Source of the DNA: JBDTSW01 sp963797835
Lineage (GTDB): Bacteria; Actinomycetota; Thermoleophilia; Solirubrobacterales; 70-9
Assembly: GCA_963797835.1 (NCBI GenBank)
Contig: CAWCRN010000027.1
Span: 186,001-250,000 of the forward strand
Reading direction: 5' to 3'
Length of the DNA stretch: 64,000 nucleotides
Within the stretch, counting starts at the first letter, position 1. Each line of letters starts with the position of its first letter. This document shows, piece by piece, positions 50,192 through 58,580 of the stretch. The notes beneath the pieces were generated by a model, which saw only the letters and a list, made by a program, of their open reading frames with translations, searched no databases and was not told the DNA's origin. A program made the translations under genes and the position numbers.

Positions 50192-50229
50192 CGCCCGCCG
50201 GGAGAGACCCCCATCACCCCCGGCGGGCG
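50192..50229. terminator. Hairpin 1 between convergent kinase and peptidase genes
   Basis: Arms CGCCCGCCGGG (50192-50202) and CCCGGCGGGCG (50219-50229) form an 11-bp stem with a 16-nt loop, 48 nt after the kinase stop. No U-run is present. Confidence 0.55.
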
Positions 50230-50255
50230 CACTGGCCACAGAGCCAAGCAACGGG

Positions 50256-50286
50256 CCCGCCGGATCCACTCCCTTGATCCGGCGGG
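50256..50286. terminator. Hairpin 2 between convergent genes
   Basis: CCCGCCGGATC (50256-50266) and GATCCGGCGGG (50276-50286) form a perfect 11-bp stem with a 9-nt loop, 18 nt before the stop of the convergent peptidase gene. It shares the CCGCCGG core with hairpin 1. Confidence 0.55.
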
Positions 50287-50304
50287 TCCAAGTCTTTAGT
50301 CGGG

Positions 50305-51833
50305 TCAGCAGGTGAACGTGCCGAAGCCGCGCTCGTCGAACTCCGCGGAGAGATCGCCGCAGTGGGAGCCGGCGTAGATCGTGTCGTCCGCGGCCAGGAT
50401 CGCTTCGCTCGCGCTGGCGAATGTCGCCTGTCCCGACGATCAGGTCGTGCGAGGCAAGCACGAGCGTGTCGATGATCGAGTCGCCGTCTGCCGTCGTCTG
50501 CCGAGAACGGCACGCAGTTCGAGCAGGGCGCTCGACCAGACCTGGCCGATGCAGTGGATCACGTTCGGGCGTGGGCCGAACTGCGAGCAGTAGTCCATGC
50601 TGCTCAGGGCGGGTTTCGTCGAGGTCGTCGGCCCGCCGGAGGCAGATGCCCGGCTCGAGCGTTGTCGTCGTACGCCGTCGCGTCCCACTCCATGATGCAG
50701 GGCGTCCACTCGGAGTCGAAGCCGACCGCCTCGGTCGAGTACGCCGCCGGCCAGGTAGTCGCCAAAGCCCTCGCCCATAGCGCCGCCCTGGTTCCCGTTG
50801 AACGACCCGGGCGCCTGCGCATCTTGTACGGCGTGGCCGTACTCGTGGACGATCACGTCCGCATCCTCGGCGTCGTCGACGCCGCCCCGACCGAAGCGGA
50901 TCTGGTCGGCGCCGGGTGCATAGAAGCTGTTGTCCTGGCCGAGGTCCGACGGCATCGTCACGTCGGCGAACAGGTCCTGCCGCTCGGCGTTGGCGGTCGT
51001 GATCTCCAGGCTCTGAATGTGCTCCTGGATCCCGGTGACGTGGTGATAGGCCATCAGCGCCTCGAACTTGTTCTTGGACCGCGTGATGCCGTTCCAGCTG
51101 AGGGAGTCCTTGCAGACCTTCTTCTCCTCGTCACCGAGGCGAACGCGCGCCCAGGTTCCCTTCAGGCAGCTCTGGCCGTCCATGATCAAATCGAGCGTGA
51201 CGGAGCTCCTCAGGTTGGTAAGACGGTTGGAGTCGCGATCGTCGCGATCGTCGATGTTGTTGTAGCCGTCGTTTTCGACGACCGCGTTGGGGACGAAGAG
51301 CTTCGCCTGGCCAGTGGCGTGGAGCAGGCGATCCTCCTTGCCGATCACGTCGCCGGTGGCGGCGCTCACCGTGACAAGCCAGTCGCTGAAGGGTGAGGAG
51401 TCGTAATGGATGACTTCCCAGGCGAGCTGGTTGCCGCGCGTCGCATCGATCACGAGGCGGGCCTGCGTCGTGCCGCCACGGGGGGAGCCGATCGCCTCAA
51501 GCGCGGCCGCGACCGCGCCCGCCCGCGACACCGACGGCTCGCTCGGCGCGGTCGAGACCCTCGACCGACCTGTCGAACAGGAGCTCCGCGGACTCGCCCG
51601 GCTCGTCGAGCACGACCGCGCCCGCGCCCACGACCGGGACGCCGCCGACCTCCTGCTGGAAGCGCGAGGCCACCGTGCCGCCAGGCAGCTCGTTCACGTC
51701 GGACCGCTCGAGCTGGGCGGCGGGCGCGTCGGCCTGCTTCAGCGCGGGCGCCTGCGCGGCCGCGGTGCCGGTGGCGATCAAGCATGCGAGGGCAACGGCC
51801 ACCGCCCCATGTAGTTGCGCGCAGTTCTCTCAT
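50305..51833 (-). pseudogene. Secreted M36/fungalysin-like zinc metallopeptidase, many frameshifts
   Basis: ATG 51833 follows a strong Shine-Dalgarno (AAGGAG). Pieces in several frames give a signal peptide (VAVALACLIATGTAAAQAPA), an FTP-like propeptide (GGTVASRFQQEVGGVPVVGA), and a long correct stretch ending in the catalytic site DVIVHEYGHAVQDAQAPGSF with GGAMGEGFGDYLAGG. Further pieces are AVGFDSEWTPCIMEWDATAY, PALSSMDYCSQFGPRPNVIH and a C-terminus ending GFGTFTC at 50305. At least six single-base shifts are needed (near 51805, 51545, 50745, 50665, 50610, 50490, 50420). Several are cured by removing the G of a CGA. It is either decayed or, more likely, an assembly-error hotspot. Confidence 0.75.
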
Positions 51834-51898
51834 CGTTTCTCCTTCGACCCCCTGAAGGCCCGCCCCCCTTGAACAAGCGAGCCTAGCAGCGGTTTCGC

Positions 51899-53563
51899 TC
51901 AAATCTCGACGACGACCGGCAGCACCATCGGCCGGCGCCGCAGCCGCTCGTAGACGAACTCGGCCACGTCGTCGTGCAGGTCCTCCTCGAGCAGGATCGG
52001 ATCGGTCACGCCCTTGTCGGCCGCCGCCTGGAGCGAGCGCTCGACCGCGTCGCTCAGCTCGTCGACCAGCCGGTCCGCCTCGCGGTCCTCGAGGAACGGC
52101 ACGCCGCGGAAGATGATCTCCGGGTCGGCCACCTGGGTCCCGTCGGTGGATGAGACCGTGGCGACGACGATGAAGATGCCGTCCGCGGAGAGCATCCGCC
52201 GATCGCGCAGGGCGACGTCGTCGGGGTCGCCGATCTCGACCCCGTCGACGAAGATCATGCCGGCGTCGAGGTCCTTGCCGAACTTGGCTCCCCCTTCGGT
52301 GATCTCGAGCGGCAAGCCGTTCTTCCCCTTGAAGATGTTCTCGGTCGGGACCCCCACCGACTCGGCCAGCTCGGCGTGGAGGCTGATCCGCTTGTGGTCG
52401 CCGTGGAACGGGAACACGTACTTCGGCCGCGTCAGGTTGAGCATCAGCTTCAGCTCCTCGCGTGAGCCGTGCCCCGAGACGTGGATCGGGGCGTCTGCCG
52501 CGGTCACGACCCGGGCGCCGATCTCATAGATCCGGTCCACCGTCTCGTTCACCGAGCGCTCGTTGCCGGGGATGGGCGACGCCGAGAAGATGACGGTGTC
52601 GCCCGAGTGGAGCTCGACGTCCCGGTGGTCGTTGAACGCCATTCGGCGCAGTGCCGACAGCGGCTCTCCCTGGCTGCCGGTGGAGATCGCGATCACCTTC
52701 CCGTCGGGGTAGTCCTCGATCTCCTTGGCGTTGATGAGCAGGCCGTCCGGCGCGTGCGCGATGCCCAGGTTGGAGGCGATGTTGAAGTTCTTCCGCATCG
52801 AGCGCCCCACGAGCGCCACCTTGCGGTCCAGCTCCACCGCCGCGTCGATCACCTGCTGAACGCGGTGGACGTTGGAGGCGAAGCAGGTGACGATGATTCG
52901 CCCCTCGCAGCGAGAGAACTGCTCGAGCAGCGCCGGGCCCACCGTCGCCTCCGAAGGAACGACGCCTGGGCGGTCGGCGTTCGTGGAGTCCCCGCACAGG
53001 CAGATCACGCCCTCCGAGCCCAGCTCGGCGAGCCTGGCGATGTCGGCGGGGCGCCCGTCGATGGGGGTCTGGTCGAACCGGTAGTCGCCGGTGATCAACA
53101 CCGCGCCCAGCTGGGTGTGGAGGGCGACCGCGCAGGCGTCGGGGATCGAGTGCGACATGTGGATCATCTCGATCTCGAACGGCCCCGCCTTCACCCGCTC
53201 GCGCGGCTCCAGCACCTGGAGCGGCGCGTCGCGGATCTTGTGCTCCTCGAGCTTCGAGCGCACGAGGCCTATGGTCAGGGCGCCGCCGTAGATCGCGCCA
53301 GGGATGCCCAGCTCGCGCAACACGAAGGGCAGGGCCCCCACGTGGTCCTCATGGCCATGGGTGAGGACGATCGCCTCGATGTCGCGCTTGCGCTCGCGAA
53401 GCGAGGAGAAGTCGGGCAGCACCAGGTCGATGCCCAGCATCTCCGCCGTCGGGAACATCACCCCGGCGTCGACGACCACGATCCGGCCGTCGCGCTCGAC
53501 GGCGGTCATGTTCTTGCCGATTTCCCCCAAGCCCCCCAGGGGCAGGATCCGAACCTTGCTCAC
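51899..53563 (-). CDS. rnj: Ribonuclease J
   Basis: About 554 residues from GTG 53563 (SKVRILPLGGLGEIGKNM). Metallo-beta-lactamase/beta-CASP nuclease acting as 5' exonuclease and endonuclease on RNA. Seen: EAIVLTHGHEDHVGALPFVL (metal motif, His69/His71/His74), MIHMSHSIPDACAVALHTQL, VLITGDYRFDQTPI, VICLCGDSTNADRPGVVPSE, ISTGSQGEPLSALRRMAFND and VHVSGHG-like APIHVSGHGSREELKLML. It follows dapA by 10 nt, but a TAGGCT 7 nt before the GTG may give it its own leaderless promoter. Confidence 0.96.
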   Translation of the reverse strand: MSKVRILPLGGLGEIGKNMTAVERDGRIVVVDAGVMFPTAEMLGIDLVLPDFSSLRERKRDIEAIVLTHGHEDHVGALPFVLRELGIPGAIYGGALTIGLVRSKLEEHKIRDAPLQVLEPRERVKAGPFEIEMIHMSHSIPDACAVALHTQLGAVLITGDYRFDQTPIDGRPADIARLAELGSEGVICLCGDSTNADRPGVVPSEATVGPALLEQFSRCEGRIIVTCFASNVHRVQQVIDAAVELDRKVALVGRSMRKNFNIASNLGIAHAPDGLLINAKEIEDYPDGKVIAISTGSQGEPLSALRRMAFNDHRDVELHSGDTVIFSASPIPGNERSVNETVDRIYEIGARVVTAADAPIHVSGHGSREELKLMLNLTRPKYVFPFHGDHKRISLHAELAESVGVPTENIFKGKNGLPLEITEGGAKFGKDLDAGMIFVDGVEIGDPDDVALRDRRMLSADGIFIVVATVSSTDGTQVADPEIIFRGVPFLEDREADRLVDELSDAVERSLQAAADKGVTDPILLEEDLHDDVAEFVYERLRRRPMVLPVVVEI

Positions 53564-53570
53564 GCGCGAG

Positions 53571-53576
53571 AGCCTA
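53571..53576 (-). promoter_or_regulatory. Candidate -10 (TAGGCT), leaderless rnj, overlapping the dapA stop
   Basis: On the minus strand TAGGCT ends 7 nt before GTG 53563; its first three bases are the dapA TAG stop. Confidence 0.4.
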
Positions 53577-54460
53577 TGCGGCGCCGCCGGCGACCAGCAA
53601 CCCCCGGCCCTCCAGCGCGGCGCGAACGACCGAGCGTTCCTGTTCCGATGCCGCCACCATCGGCAGGCGCAGGGCGCCACCGATCACGCCGAGCATCTCG
53701 AGCCCTGCCTTCACGGGGATTGGGTTCGCGGTCACGGTCATCGCCTCGTAGACGGGGTGGAGCTCCGCCTCGAGCTCGCGCGCCTGCTCGCCGTTGCCGG
53801 CCGTGAAAGCGTCGTGCACGGCGCGCATCTCGATGCCGACGAGGTGAGAGGCGACCAGGATGCCCCCGGTGCCCCCCAGCTCCAGGGTGCGCAGGAAGAT
53901 CTCGTCGTTGCCCGCCAGGACGTCGAGCCCCTCGATCGGGCCCCAGGTCGTCGTTGTTCGCCTGCTTGACGGCGACGATGTTCTCGTTCTCCGCCGCCAG
54001 CTCGGCCATGAACTCGACGGGCAGGTTCACCACGCATCGCGACGGGATGTTGTAGAGGACGACCGGCGTCGAGCCCGCGGCGGCGGCGGCCGCGGCGAAA
54101 TGCGCGCGCAGGCCGGCCCGGTTCGGCTTGTTGTAGTAGGGCGTGACGACGAGCACCGCGTCCGCCCCGGCGCGCGAGGCGTTCCTCGTCAGCTCGACCG
54201 TGTGCGCCGTGTCGTTGGTGCCGGTGCCGCAGATGACCGTCGCGCGGTCCCCCACCTCATCCTTCACGACGCTGAAGCAGCTCCAGCTTCTCCGTGTCCG
54301 AGAGTGTCGGCGACTCGCCGGTCGTGCCGGCGACCACGAGCCCGTGCGAGCCATGCTCGACGAGGCGCCGGGCAAGGGCGCGAGCGGTGTCGTGATCCAC
54401 CGCGCCCTGATCGTCGAACGGGGTGACCATCGCGGTGATCACCCCGTGGATCTCAGCCAT
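53574..54460 (-). CDS. dapA: 4-hydroxy-tetrahydrodipicolinate synthase (two frameshifts)
   Basis: DapA condenses pyruvate with aspartate semialdehyde, the first dedicated lysine/diaminopimelate step. Frame 1 from ATG 54460 (or 54466) has GVITAMVTPFDDQGAVDHDT and LVVAGTTGESPTLSDTEKLE. It shifts near 54273 to RATVICGTGTNDTAHTVELT, VVTPYYNKPNRAGLRAHFAA, PVVLYNIPSRCVVNLPVEFM (Tyr) and IVAVKQANNDDLGP (Schiff-base Lys). It shifts again near 53937 (CCCGATCG) to IEGLDVLAGNDEIFLRTLEL and the tail ending AALEGRGLLVAGGAA. An essential pathway gene with all active-site residues intact argues for sequence errors. A vapBC pair and an amidase separate it from dapB. Confidence 0.92.
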
Positions 54461-54467
54461 GGGCATC

Positions 54468-54473
54468 AGTATG
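54468..54473 (-). promoter_or_regulatory. Candidate -10 (CATACT), leaderless dapA
   Basis: On the minus strand CATACT ends 7 nt before ATG 54460, favouring that start over ATG 54466. Confidence 0.35.
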
Positions 54474-54481
54474 GCCGACCG

Positions 54482-54874
54482 TCAGGCGAGGGGCCGTGTC
54501 TGGAGCTCGCCGACAACGGCTGCGATGCGTTCGAAGTCCGAGTCCGCGCTCCAAACGACGGCCTCCGCTGTCATCGCGGCGACGGCGATCTCGATGTCCG
54601 TGAGGGCGACCGTCGCGCCGGCAGCACGCAGCTCCCCGGCGATCTCCCCCACCCGGATCCACTCCCTCCGCCCGAGATCCACCCATGGCAGGCCCTCGAG
54701 GGTCCGGGACAGGCGCTCCCGGTCGTCTCTCGACGTACCGGCAAGGAGCTCCACCACAACTGGCCCGCAGGTCACCAGTTCTCGGCGCGCCGCCAGCTCG
54801 TCCAGGGGCCCCGCCGCACCATCCGACCCGCGCCGGAAGTACTCGACCCAGACCGAGGTGTCCGGAAGGAGCAC
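54482..54874 (-). CDS. vapC: VapC-type PIN-domain toxin
   Basis: A protein of 130 residues, PIN ribonuclease. Acidic metal-binding residues are visible: Asp5 in LLPDTSVWVEYF, Glu42 in PVVVELLAGTSRDD, Asp in VALTDIEIAVAAM, and SADSDFERIAA near the C-terminus. VapC toxins cleave tRNA or rRNA and are restrained by the VapB partner. It starts (GTG) 3 nt after the antitoxin stop. The pair sits between dapB-amidase and dapA in an otherwise conserved operon, which suggests insertion. Confidence 0.9.
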   Translation of the reverse strand: MLLPDTSVWVEYFRRGSDGAAGPLDELAARRELVTCGPVVVELLAGTSRDDRERLSRTLEGLPWVDLGRREWIRVGEIAGELRAAGATVALTDIEIAVAAMTAEAVVWSADSDFERIAAVVGELQTRPLA

Positions 54875-54877
54875 GGA

Positions 54878-55132
54878 TCAGGACCGACGGTCCACTCGCC
54901 GCAGCTCCGCGGAGACGTCCGTCACCTCGACGGATCCCGCGAGCGCCTTCAGCTCGCGGGCCACGTCCGACCGCAGGTACACGCGGATCGCCTCCTCGAT
55001 CGCCTCGGTCTTGGTCCGATCCGGAAGCCGTGTCCGGAGCGCATCCAGAAGGGCATCGTCGATGTCTAGCGTGGTTCGTATGACAGCAGTATGGCATATG
55101 CCCGACGTGCCGATGATGGTGGCGGGAGTCAC
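54878..55132 (-). CDS. vapB: VapB-type antitoxin (start uncertain)
   Basis: Ribbon-helix-helix antitoxin: IRTTLDIDDALLDALRTRLP, DRTKTEAIEEAIRVYLRSDV, then a toxin-neutralising tail (LAGSVEVTDVSAELRRVDRR). Homologues begin near the IRTTLDIDD strand, but the codon there is ATA, preceded by GTC. The only standard in-frame start is GTG 55132, adding 16 odd residues. Either that is used or the ATA start is real or misread. A GGCATATGCC palindrome (55093-55102) just upstream of the conserved strand could be the autoregulatory operator. Confidence 0.8.
   Translation of the reverse strand: MTPATIIGTSGICHTAVIRTTLDIDDALLDALRTRLPDRTKTEAIEEAIRVYLRSDVARELKALAGSVEVTDVSAELRRVDRRS
55093..55102. promoter_or_regulatory. 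Perfect 10-bp palindrome, possible VapBC operator
   Basis: GGCATATGCC lies 20-30 nt upstream of the conserved antitoxin N-terminus and beside a CATACT -10-like hexamer. RHH antitoxins usually repress their own promoter through such palindromes. Confidence 0.35.
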
Positions 55133-55165
55133 GGCGGCGTTGAGCGGGGCCCGGGGCGAATGCGG

Positions 55166-56617
55166 CTAGCCCGCGAACACCGGCGGGGTGCGCGCGGCCC
55201 AGGGATGGGCCCGCTCGAGCTCGGCGGCGATGCGGATCAGCAGATCCTCGCGGCCCAGGGGTGCGATCAGCTGGATCCCGATCGGCAGCCCCTCGTCGCT
55301 CTCGATCAGCGGCAGCGAGATCGCCGGCTGGCCCGTCAGGTTGAACGCCCCCGCGAAGCTGGCGGTCAACGTCGCGCGGTCGATCGCCTCCATCGGATCG
55401 GGCCCGGAGTCGTCGAAGGTCCCGAGCGGCGGCGGCAGCTCGCCCAGGGTGGGCGTCAGCAGCAGGTCGTAGCCCCCGTCCTCGTACCACCTGGCGATCA
55501 TCCGGCTCATCAGCTGGTGGCGGTTGACGACGCCCAGGTAGTCGGCGGCGGAGACCCCGCGGCCCCGCTCCGCGATCGCCCACGTGAGGGGCTCGACGTC
55601 GCCCGGACCGAGGTCACGCCCAAGCACCGAGCTCAACAGGGCCAGCGAGGAGGCCGCCCCCGCGGCCCAGCGGTCCAGGAATGTGTCGACCAGGTTCATT
55701 CCCTCGAAGCCGCCGGGCGCGTCGTCCTCGACGTCATGGCCGAGTTCCTCCAGGAGCCCGGCGACCCGCCGCGCGGCCTCGATCACGGCCTGGTCGACCT
55801 CCCCGCCGGCGAGCGACTGGGTCATGAGGCCGATCCGAAGCCGCTCGTGCCCGGCCTCGAGCTCCTCGGCGTACGGCCGCAGGGGTGGCGGTGCGACGTA
55901 GGGATCGCCCGGCGCCGGGCCGTGCACCGCGTCGAGCATGAGCGCGGTGTCCCGGACGCTCCGCGAGACGATCAACTCGCAGGTCATTCCCGAGATGTTG
56001 TCGCCGATGACCGGCCCCTCGGAGATGCGCTGGCGGCTCGGCTTCAGCCCCACCAGGCCGCAGCAGGCCGCCGGGATCCGGATCGAGCCACCGCCGTCGT
56101 TGGCGTGTGCGATCGGCACCATCCCGGAGGCCACGGCTGCGGCCGCGCCTCCGCTCGATCCCCCGCTGGAGCGCGATATGTCCCAGGGGTTTCGGGTCGC
56201 GCCGTAGGCGTCCGGCTCGGTCGTCGGCAGGATGCCGAGCTCGGGAAGGTTCGTCTTGCCGAGCGTCACCAGGCCCGCGGCGCGGAAGCGCTGGGCGAGG
56301 TAGGTGTCGACGGGCGCTCTGAACCCGACGTCCTTGAGCGCCTGCATTCCCAGATGAAGCGGCTGGCCCGCGAGGCTGGCGCCGATGTCCTTGAGCAGGA
56401 ACGGAACACCCTTGAACGGGCCCTCGGGAAGCCCGTTGGCGGCGGCCTCGAGCCCCTCCTCGAACAGCGGGTGGATGACGGCGTTGAGCTCGGGGTCGAG
56501 CGCCTCGATCCGTTCGATCGCGGCCTCGGCGAGCTCGACGGGCGTCACCTCGCCGCGCCGCACCAGCTCGGCCTGAGCAGTGGCATCGACCCCGGCGAGC
56601 TGCGTACCGGCCGCCAA
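55166..56617 (-). CDS. Amidase signature family hydrolase
   Basis: A protein of 483 residues. The Ser-cisSer-Lys triad is visible: Lys in GVPFLLKDIGASLAGQPLHL, cis-Ser in SSGGSSGGAAAAVASGMVPI and the nucleophile Ser in NDGGGSIRIPAACCGLVGLK. It resembles the 6-aminohexanoate-cyclic-dimer hydrolase/general amidase branch rather than GatA. It hydrolyses an amide bond of unknown substrate. TTG start 1 nt after the dapB stop, so probably co-transcribed; the nearby DAP pathway makes an amidated metabolite or peptide conceivable, but this is speculative. Confidence 0.9.
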   Translation of the reverse strand: MAAGTQLAGVDATAQAELVRRGEVTPVELAEAAIERIEALDPELNAVIHPLFEEGLEAAANGLPEGPFKGVPFLLKDIGASLAGQPLHLGMQALKDVGFRAPVDTYLAQRFRAAGLVTLGKTNLPELGILPTTEPDAYGATRNPWDISRSSGGSSGGAAAAVASGMVPIAHANDGGGSIRIPAACCGLVGLKPSRQRISEGPVIGDNISGMTCELIVSRSVRDTALMLDAVHGPAPGDPYVAPPPLRPYAEELEAGHERLRIGLMTQSLAGGEVDQAVIEAARRVAGLLEELGHDVEDDAPGGFEGMNLVDTFLDRWAAGAASSLALLSSVLGRDLGPGDVEPLTWAIAERGRGVSAADYLGVVNRHQLMSRMIARWYEDGGYDLLLTPTLGELPPPLGTFDDSGPDPMEAIDRATLTASFAGAFNLTGQPAISLPLIESDEGLPIGIQLIAPLGREDLLIRIAAELERAHPWAARTPPVFAG

Positions 56618-56618
56618 G

Positions 56619-57294
56619 CTAGAGCGCCGCCTCGAGCCCGACGGTGAACGGGTCGGGCAGCTCGCCGACGCGGCGGACGGCGAGCAGCACGCCCGGCATG
56701 AACGAGCTGCGGTCGATCGAGTCGTGGCGGATCGAGAGCGTTTGGCCCTCGCCGCCGAACAGGACCTCCTGGTGGGCCACGAGCCCCGGCAGGCGCACCG
56801 AGTGGATCGGCTCGTGGACGTTGCCGCCTCCTTCGCGGATCAGCTCGGCGGTCCGGTTGGCCGTGCCCGACGGGGCATCGAGCTTGCCGGCGTGGTGGAG
56901 CTCGACGATCTCGCACTCGGGCATGTGCTCGGCCGCGCGCCGCGCGAACTCCATCATCAGAACGGCGCCGATCGCGAAGTTCGGGGCAGCACAGCACCTT
57001 GGCGTCGCCGGTGCGCTCGGCCTCGACCCCGCTCCGCAGCGCCTCGACGTCGAAGCCCGACGTGCCGACCACCGCGTGGACGCCGGCCCGGACGGCCTCG
57101 AGCACGTTGCCCGACACGGCTTCGGGCGTCGTGAAGTCGACGACCACGTCGGCTCCCTCCAGCAGCGGGCCCAGCTCGGCATCGAGCGCGGGATCGGCCC
57201 GTCCCGCCAGCTCCATGTCCTCCGCGCCCTCGACGGCGTCGCACACCGTCGCCCCCATGCGCCCCGAGGCGCCGCTGACGACGACTCGGATCAC
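56619..57294 (-). CDS. dapB: 4-hydroxy-tetrahydrodipicolinate reductase (one frameshift)
   Basis: DapB reduces the DapA product with NAD(P)H. Frame 1 from GTG 57294: IRVVVSGASGRMGATVCDAV, ADVVVDFTTPEAVSGNVLEA, AVVGTSGFDVEALRSGVEAE and GDAKVLCC. It shifts near 56986-56990 (CCCGAACTTC; removing the G gives CCPNFAIGAVLMMEF) to EIVELHHAGKLDAPSGTANR (catalytic His pair and Lys), PIHSVRLPGLVAHQEVLFGG and RSSFMPGVLLAVRRVGEL. The GTG overlaps the M16 stop (GTGA). Complete motifs indicate a functional gene. Confidence 0.92.
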
Positions 57295-58579
57295 GCCGAC
57301 AGCTGTTCCGAGACGCTCGCGACGGCCGAGCGGAAGCGCTCCTCGGACGCGCCGATGCACGCGGCCGATAGCCGGCCGGGCTCGTAGAGCTCGCGGCCGA
57401 GCTCGGCGAGGTCGTTCGAGGTCACGTCGTCGACACGCTCGCAGCATCTCGTCGAGGGAGAGGACCGGCAGGCCGAACAGCAGTGAGCGGGCGAGGCGCG
57501 TCATTCGGGCCCCGGTGGACTCCATCGAGAGCACCATCCGGCCCTTCACGTGCTCCTTGGCCCGGATCAGCTCCTCGTCGCTGACGCCCTCGTCGCGCAG
57601 GCGGACCAGCTCGCGGCCGATGATCTCGCACGCCTCGGAGACGTTCTCCTCGCGGGTCCCGACGTACATGGCGACCATGCCGTCGTCCACGTACTGCTCG
57701 GTGTAGGAGCCGACCGAGTAGGCGAGGCCGCGCTTCTCGCGGATCTCGCGGAACAGGCGCGAGGACGTCGAGCCTCCGAAGATCGCGTCGAGCACGCCGA
57801 GCGCGAAGCGGCGTTCGTCGCCGCGGGCGATCCCGTGGCCGCCGAAGCAGATGTGGTACTGCTCGGTCTCCTTCGCCTGGAAGAGCAGCCGGGGATCGGC
57901 CACCGAGTCCGCGCTGGACGAGCCCGTTCGAGCTGCCGCTGGCTGGACGAAGGTGCTTGCGGGCCAGCTCCAGGATCTCGCCGTGCTCCAGGTGCCCGGC
58001 GGCGCTCACCACGAGGTTCTCCGCCGTGTAGCGGCCGCCGTGGTAGGCGGCGATGTCGTCGCGGGGGACCCCCGCGATGACGCTGGCCTCGCCCAACACC
58101 CGCCGGCCGAGCGGGTGCTCGCCGTAGACGGCCTTCGCAAGCACGTCGTGGACGCGGTCCTGGGGCTCGTCCTCGTACATCGCGATCTCCTCGAGCACGA
58201 CCTCGCGCTCGGGGTCTATCTCGTCGGTGGGCAGCGCCGGCGCCAGGAGCATCTCCGCCATCAGGTCGAAGACGCCCGGCGTGTGCTCGTCGAGGAACCG
58301 TGCGTGCAGTTGCGTCGACTCCTTCGATGTGGCCGCGTTGGCGGCCGCTCCCATGCCGTCGAACAGCTCCGAGATCTGGATGGCCGAATGGCGCTCGGTC
58401 CCCTTGAACAGGAGGTGCTCCAGGAAGTGCGAGAGCCCGGCCTGGCGGGGCTTCTCGTCACGCGATCCGGTCCTCACCCAGAGGCCGAGGGCCACCGATC
58501 GCACCGAGGGAACGACCTCGGTGATCACCCGGAGGCCATCGACCTCCGTGAGCTCTACGTTCTCGGGGAGGTCGGGCAA
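57291..58579 (-). CDS. M16 family zinc peptidase (two frameshifts)
   Basis: Pitrilysin/processing-peptidase-like. TTG 58579 starts just after the pnp stop. Seen: inverted zinc motif GLSHFLEHLLFKGTERHSAI (HxxEH, His51-His55), EVVLEEIAMYEDEPQDRVHD (third ligand region), LVVSAAGHLEHGEILELARK. It shifts near 57897 (GGCCGATCCCC), then PRLLFQAKETEQYHICFGGH, STSSRLFREIREKRGLAYSV, SLDEML. It shifts again near 57433 (CTGCGAGCG) to DDVTSNDLAELGRELYEPGR and a TGA overlapping dapB. About 430 residues after repair. The pnp-M16-dapB order is widely conserved in actinobacteria; the substrate is unknown. Confidence 0.9.
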
Positions 58580-58580
58580 A

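Noticed and set aside
33227..54275. Programmed ribosomal frameshifting as the cause of split genes
   Set aside because: Shifts occur in unrelated genes, mid-domain, without slippery heptamers or downstream stimulators; a shared error context is simpler.
54482..56617. vapBC and amidase as a recent mobile element or genomic island
   Set aside because: No transposase, integrase, flanking repeats or clear base-composition change was seen.
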